Below, one piece after another: positions 51,580 through 64,000 of a DNA stretch of 64,000 nt. Numbering within the stretch: position 1 is the stretch's first letter; the number at the start of each line of letters is the position of its first letter. The translations under genes were made by a program, and so were the position numbers. The notes under the pieces are model-generated. The model was not told the DNA's origin. It searched no databases and saw only the letters and a list, made by a program, of their open reading frames with translations. The stretch comes from an uncultured Tidjanibacter sp. (GTDB lineage: Bacteria > Bacteroidota > Bacteroidia > Bacteroidales > Rikenellaceae): assembly GCA_944326085.1 (NCBI GenBank), contig CALVCL010000005.1:53005-117004 (forward strand). Direction: 5' to 3'.

Positions 51580-52143
51580 ATGAGTGAAAAAGAACCCAAG
51601 CAGTGGTACGTGATACGCGCCGTCGGCGGAAAGGAGAAAAAGGTTAAGGAGTACATTGAAACAATGGTCCACAACTCCCGCCTTGAAGAGTACATTTCGC
51701 AAGTGCTTATCCCCACGGAAAAGGTTTACTCCATCCGGAACGGGAAGAAGATAAGCAAGGAGAGGGTATCGTATCCCGGCTACGTACTTGTAGAAGCAGC
51801 AATGGTGGGCGAAGTTCCGTATGTCCTCCGCAATACCCCTAACGTACTCGGCTTCCTCGGCGATTCCAAAGAGGACAGCAAGCGCATGATTGCCACGCCG
51901 CTCCGTCCGCAGGAAGTGGCGCGTATCCTTGGCAGGGTCGACGAATTGAGTGAAGGGGAAGAGGAGAACGAAGTTCCGTTCGTGGTCGGCGAAACGGTGA
52001 AAGTCACCGATGGCCCGTTCTCGAGCTTTTCCGGTATCATAGAAGCCGTGGACAACGACCGGAAGAAACTGACAGTCTCCGTGAAGATATTCGGACGCAA
52101 GACTCCTATGGAGTTGAGTTTCATGCAAGTTGAAAAAGAGTAA
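51580..52143 (+). CDS. nusG: Transcription termination/antitermination factor NusG
   Basis: The 187-residue protein has the NGN domain (KQWYVIRAVGGKEKKVKEYIE, then YPGYVLVEA and RNTPNVLGFLG) and a C-terminal KOW domain (VGETVKVTDGPFSSFSGIIEAVD). It binds RNA polymerase and links it to the ribosome or Rho. Confidence 0.97.
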   Translation: MSEKEPKQWYVIRAVGGKEKKVKEYIETMVHNSRLEEYISQVLIPTEKVYSIRNGKKISKERVSYPGYVLVEAAMVGEVPYVLRNTPNVLGFLGDSKEDSKRMIATPLRPQEVARILGRVDELSEGEEENEVPFVVGETVKVTDGPFSSFSGIIEAVDNDRKKLTVSVKIFGRKTPMELSFMQVEKE

Positions 52144-52158
52144 TTAACAAGGAAAACT

Positions 52159-52602
52159 ATGGCAAAAGAGGTTGCTGCATTTATTAAATTGCAGATCAAA
52201 GGTGGTGCCGCAAATCCTTCACCCCCCGTGGGTCCCGCGCTCGGTTCGAAGGGAGTCAATATCATGGACTTCTGCAAGCAGTTCAATGCGCGCACCCAGG
52301 ACAAGGCTGGTAAGGTATTGCCGGTAATTATCACCGTATACAGCGATAAGTCCTTCGACTTCGTTGTAAAACAGCCGCCTGTAGCCGTTCAGATCAAGGA
52401 AGCAGCCAAAATCAGCACCGCATCCGCTGAACCGAACCGTAAGAAGGTAGGTCAGCTCACATGGGAGCAGGTTGAAGCCATCGCCAAAGACAAGATGAGC
52501 GATATGAACTGCTTCACCCTTGAATCCGCAATGCGCATGGTTGCCGGTACAGCACGCAGCATGGGCGTTAGCATCGTAGGCGAATTTCCTGAAAAGAAGT
52601 AA
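52159..52602 (+). CDS. rplK: 50S ribosomal protein L11
   Basis: The 147-residue protein begins [43 protein letters not shown], with the N-terminal thiostrepton-region motif, and ends with the RNA-binding domain ([18 protein letters not shown]). It is 15 bases after nusG. Confidence 0.98.
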   Translation: MAKEVAAFIKLQIKGGAANPSPPVGPALGSKGVNIMDFCKQFNARTQDKAGKVLPVIITVYSDKSFDFVVKQPPVAVQIKEAAKISTASAEPNRKKVGQLTWEQVEAIAKDKMSDMNCFTLESAMRMVAGTARSMGVSIVGEFPEKK

Positions 52603-52616
52603 TTGAATAAACGAAG

Positions 52617-53315
52617 ATGAGTAAGCTGACCAAAAATCAAAAAGCAATGCTTGCGAAGGTGGAGCCGAACAAAGCCTACAAGCTGAGTGAAGCCGCCGAA
52701 CTTCTGAAGGAGATTACCTTTACGAAATTCGATGCGTCTGTCGATATGGACGTCCGCTTGGGTGTTGACCCCCGCAAGGCAAACCAGATGGTCAGGGGCG
52801 TAGTGACCCTGCCTCACGGTACAGGTAAAACAGTTAGGGTACTCGTGCTTTGCACCCCCGACAAGGAGAACGAAGCAAAAGAGGCCGGAGCCGATTACGT
52901 AGGTCTCGACGAATACATCGAGAAAATCAAGGGCGGTTGGACTGACGTAGACGTCATCATCACTACCCCGAACGTAATGGCAAAAGTAGGTGCGCTCGGT
53001 CGTATCCTCGGCCCGCGCGGTCTTATGCCTAACCCCAAAACCGGTACGGTTACAATGGAAGTAGGCAAGGCGGTAAAAGAGGTGAAAGCCGGTAAAATCG
53101 ACTTTAAAGTAGACAAGTACGGTATCATCCACTCTTCAATAGGCAAGACTTCGTTCACCGCAGAACAGATTGCAGAAAATGCAAAAGAGTTCCTCGGTAC
53201 CATAGTGAAGTTGAAACCGTCCGCTGCTAAGGGTTCCTATATCCTCAGCATCTATCTCTCATCGACAATGAGCTGCGGCTTGCAGATAGATCCCAAATCT
53301 ATTGACACGAAATAA
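52617..53315 (+). CDS. rplA: 50S ribosomal protein L1
   Basis: The 232-residue protein has the L1 motifs [54 protein letters not shown] and [16 protein letters not shown]. Besides its ribosomal role, L1 commonly represses its own operon at the mRNA level; no clear L1-like target was identified in the short leader here. Confidence 0.98.
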   Translation: MSKLTKNQKAMLAKVEPNKAYKLSEAAELLKEITFTKFDASVDMDVRLGVDPRKANQMVRGVVTLPHGTGKTVRVLVLCTPDKENEAKEAGADYVGLDEYIEKIKGGWTDVDVIITTPNVMAKVGALGRILGPRGLMPNPKTGTVTMEVGKAVKEVKAGKIDFKVDKYGIIHSSIGKTSFTAEQIAENAKEFLGTIVKLKPSAAKGSYILSIYLSSTMSCGLQIDPKSIDTK

Positions 53316-53329
53316 AAATTCCGACGACA

Positions 53330-53860
53330 ATGAACAGGGAAGAAAAAAGACAGGTTATAGAGTCGCTGGCCGCTAAACTCAACGAATATCCGCATTTCTA
53401 CATAACCGACATAGCCGACCTCAACGCAGAGCAGACTGCTGCCCTCCGTCGCAAATGCTTCGAGAAGGAAGTAAGCCTGATGGTCGTTAAGAACACACTC
53501 TTCGAAAAGGCTCTCGAAGCCACAAACAAGGCAGACGAGCAGCTCTCGAAGGTTCTCAACGGTTCCACGTCGATTATGTTCTCCGCAGTCAACAAGGCTC
53601 CGGCACAGGTTATCAAGGAGTTCCGCAAGAGCAACCCGCTTGGCAAACCCGTACTCAAGGCCGCATTTGTAGAAGACTGCATATATGTAGGTGACCAGAA
53701 CCTCGACATGCTCGTAGCCATCAAGAGCCGCGAAGAACTTATCGGGGATATCATCGGTCTGCTCCAGTCGCCGGCAAAGAACGTTATTTCGGCTCTCTCC
53801 GGTGCTGCAGGCCAAAAGGTTGCAGGTATCGTAAAAGCCCTCGAAGAGAGGAACAATTAG
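53330..53860 (+). CDS. rplJ: 50S ribosomal protein L10
   Basis: The 176-residue stalk base protein begins MNREEKRQVIESLAAKLNEYPHFYITDIADLNAEQTAALRRKC and ends with the helix that binds L7/L12 dimers (GIVKALEERNN). It is 14 bases after rplA, leaving no room for the L10 leader found in other phyla. Confidence 0.97.
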   Translation: MNREEKRQVIESLAAKLNEYPHFYITDIADLNAEQTAALRRKCFEKEVSLMVVKNTLFEKALEATNKADEQLSKVLNGSTSIMFSAVNKAPAQVIKEFRKSNPLGKPVLKAAFVEDCIYVGDQNLDMLVAIKSREELIGDIIGLLQSPAKNVISALSGAAGQKVAGIVKALEERNN

Positions 53861-53960
53861 CGGAAAGCTGCATGAGGCCGGCACTGGCGGCGTAAAGGCC
53901 CGCTGCGCCCAAGCAGCAAACAATTAACAAAAACATTAAAAACAAATAATCAATACAACA

Positions 53961-54341
53961 ATGGCAGACATCAAGAAATTAGCTGAAGAGTTGGTAAACC
54001 TGACAGTTAAGGAAGTAACCGAATTGGCCGCTATCCTGAAGGACGAGTACGGCATCGAACCCGCAGCCGCTGCAGTAGCAGTAGCAGCCGCTCCCGCTGC
54101 AGGTGCAGCTGAAGGCGGTGCAGCCGAAAAATCTACCTACAACGTTGTGCTCACCAACGCCGGCCAGGCCAAGGTAGCAGTTATCAAGGTCGTTAAGGAG
54201 ATTACCGGTCTCGGCCTGAAAGAAGCTAAGGACCTCGTAGATGGCGCTCCCAAGGCTATCAAGGAAGGTGTTTCCAAGGAAGAGGCTGAGTCCATCAAGG
54301 CACAGCTCGAAGAAGCAGGCGCTGAAGTTGAACTCAAGTAG
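53961..54341 (+). CDS. rplL: 50S ribosomal protein L7/L12
   Basis: The 126-residue stalk protein has the N-terminal dimerisation helix ([34 protein letters not shown]), an Ala/Gly-rich hinge and the C-terminal domain ([49 protein letters not shown]). A 100-base AT-rich leader separates it from rplJ. Confidence 0.98.
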   Translation: MADIKKLAEELVNLTVKEVTELAAILKDEYGIEPAAAAVAVAAAPAAGAAEGGAAEKSTYNVVLTNAGQAKVAVIKVVKEITGLGLKEAKDLVDGAPKAIKEGVSKEEAESIKAQLEEAGAEVELK

Positions 54342-54367
54342 TTTATACTTCCAGTCCAAAATATTCA

Positions 54368-54405
54368 GGTATAGAGTCTGGGAACAGGCTCTATACCTTT
54401 TGCCG
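54368..54405 (+). terminator. Attenuator-like hairpin after rplL
   Basis: GGTATAGAG (54368-54376) pairs with CTCTATACC (54390-54398) and is followed by TTTT. It probably lowers rpoBC expression relative to the ribosomal genes. Confidence 0.6.
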
Positions 54406-54872
54406 TTATTTTATCCGCAACTTCAGAAATTCTACGGTGCGGAAACTGGAAAAGCCTACGCAGGCTTCCGAAACAGCCTCCGAAGGCATTTTCCGCGAGG
54501 GTTGCACAAACCCTCCGAATAGCAGGCATCAAGCGGCAGTCTTTCATGACTGCAAAGCAGAGCGGCACGGGGACACCGGTCGCCCAAAGAGATAAAAACA
54601 GACAATGTCCTGACACGAACAATGCAGGCAATGTCTACGGACAGACGATACTAGGATGCGGCTGAGGCCGCTTTCTGTGTCGAGAAACGCCAGGTCAAAA
54701 GCCGCGGGACAACTACCCCGCACATGTGCAAGGCAAGCAACACAATGCGCATGAAAAGGCAACAGCCCGCGCAATCCGTCCATCGGGGACGGGCGGCGGC
54801 TCCTGGTCCAAAATGTGCTACCCGCACGCAACGCATGCAGCGGCGGGTCCAACTCAAAAACATATTTGTTAC
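54399..54872 (+). other. Long untranslated leader between rplL and rpoB
   Basis: About 470 bases between the attenuator and the rpoB ATG have no credible reading frame and no TAnnTTTG promoter. The stretch is GC-rich in parts, with short hairpins such as GCGGC-TGAG-GCCGC near 54658. Open frames here are short and lack protein-like composition. Confidence 0.45.
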
Positions 54873-57800
54873 ATGTCCTTAAAAACAAATACCCCGAGAA
54901 TTAGCTTTTCTTCCGTGAAAAACAGGATGCCATATCCCGATTTTCTGGAGATACAGCTCAAATCATTCCATGACTTCTTCCAGCTCGACACCACCGCAGA
55001 GAACCGCAAGAACGAGGGACTCTACAAGGTGTTCATGGAGAACTTCCCGATAACCGACACGAGGAACAATTTCGTCCTGGAATTCATCGATTACTATATC
55101 GATCCGCCGCGCTACTCCATAGAGGAGTGTCTCGAACGCGGCCTCACGTACAGCGTACCGCTCAAGGCGAAACTGAAACTGTACTGCACAGACCCCGAAC
55201 ACGAAGATTTCGACACCGAGGTCCAGGACGTTTACTTCGGTACCATACCCTACATGACCCCGAGGGGTACGTTCGTAATCAACGGCGCTGAACGAGTCAT
55301 CGTGTCGCAGCTGCACCGTTCGCCAGGCGTATTCTTCGGCCAGAGCGTACATACAAACGGAACGAAACTCTATTCGGCCCGTATCATTCCGTTCAAGGGT
55401 TCATGGATAGAGTTCGCTACGGACATCAATAATGTGATGTACGCCTACATCGACCGTAAGAAAAAGCTCCCCGTCACCACCCTCCTCAGGGCAATCGGTT
55501 ACGAAAACGACCAGCAGATACTGGAAATCTTCGACCTCGCGGACGAAGTGAAGGTCAACCGAGCAAACCTCAAGAAAGCTGTGGGCCGCAAACTCGCCGC
55601 AAGGGTATTGAGCACATGGGTAGAGGACTTTGTTGATGAGGACACCGGCGAAGTTGTATCCATCGAGCGTAACGATGTTATCATCGACCGCGAAACGGTA
55701 CTCGAAGCCGACGACATAGACAAGATTATAGATAGCGGTGCCAAAAGCATTCTCCTCCACAAGGAAAGCGCTAACAGCAACGACTATTCAATCATATACA
55801 ACACCCTGCAGAAAGACCCCTGCAACTCCGAAAAGGAAGCAGTGGTATACATATACAGGCAGCTGCGCAACTCGGAGCCGCCGGATGAAGCCACAGCCCG
55901 CGACGTCATCGACAAACTGTTCTTCTCGGACAAGCGTTATGACCTCGGCGATGTGGGCCGTTTCAGGATAAACAAGAAACTGTCGCTCGACATAGACCCT
56001 GAAATCAGAGTGCTGACAAAGGAGGACATGATAGCCATTATCAAGTACCTCATTTCGCTCATCAACTCGAAAGCCGATGTCGACGATATCGACCACCTCA
56101 GCAACCGTCGTGTAAGGACCGTAGGAGAACAGCTTGCCAACCAGTTCTCGGTAGGTTTCGTGCGCATGGCACGCACCATACGCGAAAGGATGAATGTCCG
56201 CGACAACGAGGTGTTCACCCCGATTGACCTCATCAACGCAAAAACGCTGTCGAGCGTCATCAACTCCTTCTTCGGCACCAACCAGCTGTCGCAGTTCATG
56301 GACCAGATTAACCCACTGGCCGAAATGACACACAAGCGCCGTCTGTCGGCCCTCGGCCCCGGCGGTCTGTCGCGAGACAGGGCAGGTTTCGAAGTGCGAG
56401 ACGTACACTATACCCACTACGGCCGCCTCTGCCCGATCGAAACCCCTGAAGGCCCGAACATCGGTCTTATATCGTCGCTTTGCGTCTACGCCAAGGTGAG
56501 CGACATGGGCTTCATCGAAACACCGTACCGCAAGGTAACTGACGGCAAGGTGGATGTCAAAAACGAGGATATCGTATATCTGAGCGCTGAAGAAGAGGAA
56601 GGCCTCGTCATAGCCCAGGCCACCGCCGGCATCGACAACGAAGGAAACTTCCTCAATCCGGACCGCATAAAGGCCCGTGTAGAGGCCGACTTCCCGACCG
56701 TTACCGCCGAGCAGGTTAACCTCGTGGACGTTGCCCCCAACCAGATTGCATCAATTGCGGCAAGCCTCATCCCGTTCCTCGAACACGATGACGCGAACCG
56801 TGCCCTCATGGGTTCGAACATGATGCGTCAGGCAGTGCCTCTCATAAACCCTGAAGCCCCCATCGTGGGTACAGGCCTCGAATCGGAGATGATGAGGGAC
56901 AGCCGCATACACATAGTTGCGGAAAAGGAAGGCGAAGTGGTGTTTGCCGATGCACAGCAGATACAGGTTCGCTACGAACGCACCGAAGACGAAAAACTCG
57001 TAAGCTTCGACCCGGAGGTTACAACCTATATACTGCCGCGTTACCGCAAGACAAACCAGAACATGTCCATCACACTCCGCCCAACAGTAATGCAGGGCGA
57101 AAAGGTGACCAAAGGCCAGATACTTACCGAAGGCTACTCGACCGACAACGGCGAACTCGCCCTCGGCCGCAACCTCAAGGTGGCGTTCATGCCCTGGAAG
57201 GGTTACAACTTCGAGGATGCCATCGTGATTTCGGAACGTCTTGTTCGTGAAGACCTCTTCACTTCGGTACACGTCGATGAATACATCATGGAGGTGCGCG
57301 AGACGAAGCGCGGTATGGAGGAGCTCACCTCCGATATACCCAACGTCAGCGAAGATGCTACGAAAGACCTCGACGAAAACGGTATCATCCGTGTAGGAGC
57401 AAATGTGAAGCCGGGCGACATCCTCATAGGCAAAATTACCCCGAAGGGCGAAAGCGACCCCAGCCCTGAAGAAAAACTTCTCCGCGCCATATTCGGCGAC
57501 AAGGCAGGCGACGTGAAGGACGCTTCGCTCAAGGCCCAGCCGTCGCTCTACGGTGTCGTAATCGACAAGAAGCTCTTCAGCCGTGTTAACAAGGACAACA
57601 AGAAGGGCAAACAGGCCGAAAAGATGCAGCTCGACAAGCTCGACGCACAGTTTGCGGCAGATGCCGGCGAACTGAAGGGCATACTCGTCGACAAGCTCTG
57701 GACTCTGCTCAAGGACCGCACTACGCAGGGTATAAAGGATTATCTCGGAGCCGAGATATTCCCGAAGGGAACCAGGTTCTCACGCAAAATGCTCGAAGAA

Positions 57801-58691
57801 ATCAACTACCTCGACCTCACCACGGAGCGTTGGGTAGGCGACGAACATATCGACCGCCTCGTAGGACAGACCATAAACAACTACATCATCAAGTACAAGG
57901 AACTTGACGCCAAGGTAAAACGCGAAAAGTACAACCTCACCAACGGTGACGAACTGCCGGCCGGCATCATCCAGCTCGCCAAGGTCTACATCGCCAAGAA
58001 GCGCAAGCTGAAAGTGGGCGACAAGATGGCAGGCCGCCACGGTAACAAGGGTATCGTTGCCAAGGTGGTACGTGATGAAGACATGCCGTTCCTCGACGAC
58101 GGCACCATTGTGGACATCGTGCTGAACCCGCTGGGTGTGCCGTCCCGAATGAACCTCGGTCAGATTTACGAGACCGTACTGGGTTGGGCCGGCAAGGAAC
58201 TCGGCATCAAGTTCGCAACACCTATCTTCGACGGTGCTACCCTCGACGAGATAAACGAATATACGGCCAAGGCAGGCGTGCCGCGCAGCGGCCGCACCTA
58301 CCTGCGTGACGGCGGTACGGGCGAACAGTTCGACCAGCCGGCTACGGTAGGCGTGATTTACATGCTGAAACTCGGCCACATGATTGACGACAAGATGCAC
58401 GCCCGTTCCATAGGCCCGTACTCGCTCATCACACAGCAGCCGCTCGGCGGTAAGGCTCAGTTCGGTGGCCAGAGGTTCGGAGAGATGGAGGTGTGGGCGC
58501 TTGAGGCATTCGGCGCCGCCAATATCCTGCAGGAGATACTTACCATAAAGAGTGATGACGTCACGGGCCGTGCAAAGGCTTACGAGGCCATCGTCAAGGG
58601 CGACAATCTCCCGCCGGCGGGCATTCCCGAATCGCTCAACGTGCTGCTCCACGAACTCCGTGGTCTGGCACTGAGCGTCAAACTGGAATAG
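54873..58691 (+). CDS. rpoB: RNA polymerase subunit beta
   Basis: The ATG at 54873 ([39 protein letters not shown]) gives 1272 residues, the usual Bacteroidota length; the frame is open 49 codons upstream without similarity. The rifampicin region [46 protein letters not shown] is wild-type in appearance. The C-terminal [50 protein letters not shown] is complete. Confidence 0.98.
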   Translation: MSLKTNTPRISFSSVKNRMPYPDFLEIQLKSFHDFFQLDTTAENRKNEGLYKVFMENFPITDTRNNFVLEFIDYYIDPPRYSIEECLERGLTYSVPLKAKLKLYCTDPEHEDFDTEVQDVYFGTIPYMTPRGTFVINGAERVIVSQLHRSPGVFFGQSVHTNGTKLYSARIIPFKGSWIEFATDINNVMYAYIDRKKKLPVTTLLRAIGYENDQQILEIFDLADEVKVNRANLKKAVGRKLAARVLSTWVEDFVDEDTGEVVSIERNDVIIDRETVLEADDIDKIIDSGAKSILLHKESANSNDYSIIYNTLQKDPCNSEKEAVVYIYRQLRNSEPPDEATARDVIDKLFFSDKRYDLGDVGRFRINKKLSLDIDPEIRVLTKEDMIAIIKYLISLINSKADVDDIDHLSNRRVRTVGEQLANQFSVGFVRMARTIRERMNVRDNEVFTPIDLINAKTLSSVINSFFGTNQLSQFMDQINPLAEMTHKRRLSALGPGGLSRDRAGFEVRDVHYTHYGRLCPIETPEGPNIGLISSLCVYAKVSDMGFIETPYRKVTDGKVDVKNEDIVYLSAEEEEGLVIAQATAGIDNEGNFLNPDRIKARVEADFPTVTAEQVNLVDVAPNQIASIAASLIPFLEHDDANRALMGSNMMRQAVPLINPEAPIVGTGLESEMMRDSRIHIVAEKEGEVVFADAQQIQVRYERTEDEKLVSFDPEVTTYILPRYRKTNQNMSITLRPTVMQGEKVTKGQILTEGYSTDNGELALGRNLKVAFMPWKGYNFEDAIVISERLVREDLFTSVHVDEYIMEVRETKRGMEELTSDIPNVSEDATKDLDENGIIRVGANVKPGDILIGKITPKGESDPSPEEKLLRAIFGDKAGDVKDASLKAQPSLYGVVIDKKLFSRVNKDNKKGKQAEKMQLDKLDAQFAADAGELKGILVDKLWTLLKDRTTQGIKDYLGAEIFPKGTRFSRKMLEEINYLDLTTERWVGDEHIDRLVGQTINNYIIKYKELDAKVKREKYNLTNGDELPAGIIQLAKVYIAKKRKLKVGDKMAGRHGNKGIVAKVVRDEDMPFLDDGTIVDIVLNPLGVPSRMNLGQIYETVLGWAGKELGIKFATPIFDGATLDEINEYTAKAGVPRSGRTYLRDGGTGEQFDQPATVGVIYMLKLGHMIDDKMHARSIGPYSLITQQPLGGKAQFGGQRFGEMEVWALEAFGAANILQEILTIKSDDVTGRAKAYEAIVKGDNLPPAGIPESLNVLLHELRGLALSVKLE

Positions 58692-58703
58692 CAGGCTTTA
58701 TGA

Positions 58704-58735
58704 CTCCCGCCGGAGGAATTAACCTTCGGCGGGAG
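58704..58735 (+). other. RNA hairpin between rpoB and rpoC
   Basis: A 13-bp stem (58704-58716 with 58723-58735, one G-U pair) with loop AATTAA has no T-run after it. It may be a processing or stability element. The rest of the 128-base spacer is GC-rich with no promoter box. Confidence 0.5.
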
Positions 58736-58819
58736 GACATGACCCGGCAACCGGCCGGGAAAAGCCGGAGGTGACGGCAACGCTCCTCCGCATGTCGGAT
58801 AATTTAGATAGAAAAAGAT

Positions 58820-63079
<4,260 letters not shown>

Positions 63080-63101
63080 TTCGCAGCATCAGGATAACGC
63101 A

Positions 63102-63140
63102 AAGAGGGAAGCCCCGTCGGGGCTTCCCTCTTTCTTTTCA
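63102..63140 (+). terminator. Terminator of the rpoBC operon
   Basis: A perfect 15-bp stem (63102-63116 with 63120-63134) with a 3-base loop is followed by CTTTTC. Confidence 0.85.
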
Positions 63141-63248
63141 TCCTACACCGCCTGACAGACTATCTTCTGGCGGCAAGCGGACTGCCTCGAATTTCTCCAC
63201 GCGACTATTGGCGCATCGGTTCATTCAAGGCTCAAAACAGAGCCATAG

Positions 63249-63659
63249 CTACAACAGGCTCTCACGCTCGTGTATTTCTGCATCCGTCATGGTATAATCT
63301 CCCAAACTGCCTTCTTTTGCCTGAATACAGATATAGGTCATCGGCTCTGCAGATGTACATTTAATATTTCTGTCACATGCAGTACTAACCCTCACCACGG
63401 AACCTTCCGCAATGTCAAATACATCGCCGTCAACCTGGAAACGCCCTGCACCGGATAAAATGATATAATTCTCCTCATTCGCCTTATGACTGTGAAAGAA
63501 CGGTACTGCCGCTCCCGATGCAAGAGTACCAAACGATATCTCACAGGAGGTTGCCCCCGTGGCTTCCTTCACGAACTGCTTCCCTTCAAACCTATCAAAT
63601 GACCCGACCGAAACATGGGCATACCTTGCTCCCTTGTCCATAATTTTAATATCACTCAT
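63249..63659 (-). CDS. Cupin-domain protein
   Basis: The ATG at 63659 (MSDIKIMDKGARYAHVSVGSFDRFEGKQFV) gives 136 residues; another ATG lies 4 codons upstream. The cupin barrel has motif 1 around PFFHSHKANEENYIILSGAGRFQVDGD (two His and Glu for metal) and motif 2 around EGSVVRVSTACDRNIKC, where the usual metal His is not obvious. Such small cupins bind sugars, metals or act as isomerases; the role here is unknown. A promoter and a tandem repeat lie upstream. Confidence 0.82.
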   Translation of the reverse strand: MSDIKIMDKGARYAHVSVGSFDRFEGKQFVKEATGATSCEISFGTLASGAAVPFFHSHKANEENYIILSGAGRFQVDGDVFDIAEGSVVRVSTACDRNIKCTSAEPMTYICIQAKEGSLGDYTMTDAEIHERESLL

Positions 63660-63703
63660 AATTGTCAACACTTAAAACGCCTTTCGGCAAATGTTTTACA
63701 GAA

Positions 63704-63734
63704 CTAAGGTATGGCATTTCACACCAACAAACAA
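63704..63734 (-). promoter_or_regulatory. Promoter of the cupin gene
   Basis: On the minus strand TTG (63732-63734), 20 bases and TACCTTAG (63704-63711, one mismatch to TAnnTTTG) fit the phylum pattern, 45 bases before the ATG. Confidence 0.5.
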
Positions 63735-63738
63735 GAGG

Positions 63739-63774
63739 TTACATCGAGGTAAGTAACTTACATCGAGGCAAGTA
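63739..63774. repeat. Two tandem 17-bp direct repeats upstream of the cupin promoter
   Basis: TTACATCGAGGTAAGTA (63739-63755) and TTACATCGAGGCAAGTA (63758-63774) differ at one base and are spaced 19 bases start to start. They sit directly upstream of the -33 element, the usual place for an activator such as an AraC-type protein. Confidence 0.6.
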
Positions 63775-63953
63775 TTACTATGTATGAAGACCTTGGGGGC
63801 ACAACAAATTTGTAAAAAGTTTATACAGGATTTCCTGCCATTCATAGGGTGACGCAGCAGGCATTGTCGCTGGCATTGGTTCAGGAGCATGTGATGTGAT
63901 GGGACGGAAGGGGATGGAAAGGAACGGGCGGTGGATGCACCAAAACATTAAAT
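63775..63953. other. Non-coding stretch near the window end
   Basis: I see no credible gene in this stretch. The only open frames are of about 64 codons and have no recognisable features. Confidence 0.4.
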
Positions 63954-63986
63954 ACAAAAAAAGGTCAGACATCTCTGTCTGACCTT
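63954..63986 (-). terminator. Terminator of a minus-strand unit beyond the window
   Basis: AAGGTCAGACA (63961-63971) pairs with TGTCTGACCTT (63976-63986) around TCTC. On the minus strand it is followed by seven T, so it ends a gene that lies to the right of the window. Confidence 0.75.
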
Positions 63987-64000
63987 GAAGAGGCGGCTAC

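Overview
The window is a contiguous piece of chromosome from a Bacteroidota member, most likely order Bacteroidales. An Alistipes/Rikenellaceae-like organism would fit, but the family is an inference. Three things point there. Promoters follow the TTTG-N19-21-TAnnTTTG pattern rather than -35/-10. The gene families include PorV/PorQ, DUF5723, PCMD and collagen-like lipoproteins, DUF4492-cydAB and monofunctional BirA. The informational operon has the order tRNAs-tuf-trnW-secE-nusG-rplKAJL-rpoBC. Base composition is moderately GC-rich and even, and there is no phage, plasmid or CRISPR locus.

Layout. 1-1000: edge-truncated AI-2E-type permease and tRNA-Pro. 1072-7565 (minus): a run of dapD, PCMD lipoprotein, outer-membrane barrel, birA and pdxB. 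7757-14379: prolyl oligopeptidase, then lysC with a class III aminotransferase, a membrane protein and rnhB. 14452-19556: a PorV-like protein, then a tyrosine recombinase enclosed by inverted core sites, then a large collagen-like surface lipoprotein. 19771-25268: argR, tRNA-Thr, recO, a LuxE-like protein, trxB and uvrC. 25428-29226: hsp20 behind a sigma-54-like promoter, then ppk1 and ppx. 29274-36894: tRNA-Leu, a DUF5723 protein with a lipoprotein, lgt, a HU/SPOR protein, dnaX and an Ntn amidase. 37030-43845: cydB, cydA, DUF4492, rpsU, a ComEA-like protein, a UbiD-family decarboxylase and a zinc-ribbon protein. 44124-48120: mutA and mutB. 49363-63079: tRNA-Thr-Tyr-Gly, tuf, tRNA-Trp and the secE to rpoC operon. 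The end holds a cupin gene and a terminator.

The most notable feature is a candidate self-inverting switch at 15632-16811. Two 23-bp recombinase core sites (8-bp arms around the asymmetric spacer TTAATAG) lie in inverted orientation and enclose the recombinase gene. A consensus promoter just inside the left site points outward to the left. Inversion would turn it toward the collagen-like lipoprotein gene at 16911, which lacks a consensus promoter of its own. As written the switch appears to be in the OFF orientation, and the left site followed by a T-run could terminate the outward transcript.

Other signals: dnaX has an A10 slippery run followed by a hairpin, and both shifted frames stop at once, which would give a short gamma-like subunit. 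hsp20 has a -24/-12 (sigma-54) promoter match. An orphan consensus promoter at 49166-49196 may make a small RNA. A 17-bp tandem repeat sits directly upstream of the cupin promoter. rplL and rpoB are separated by an unusual 530-nt gap.
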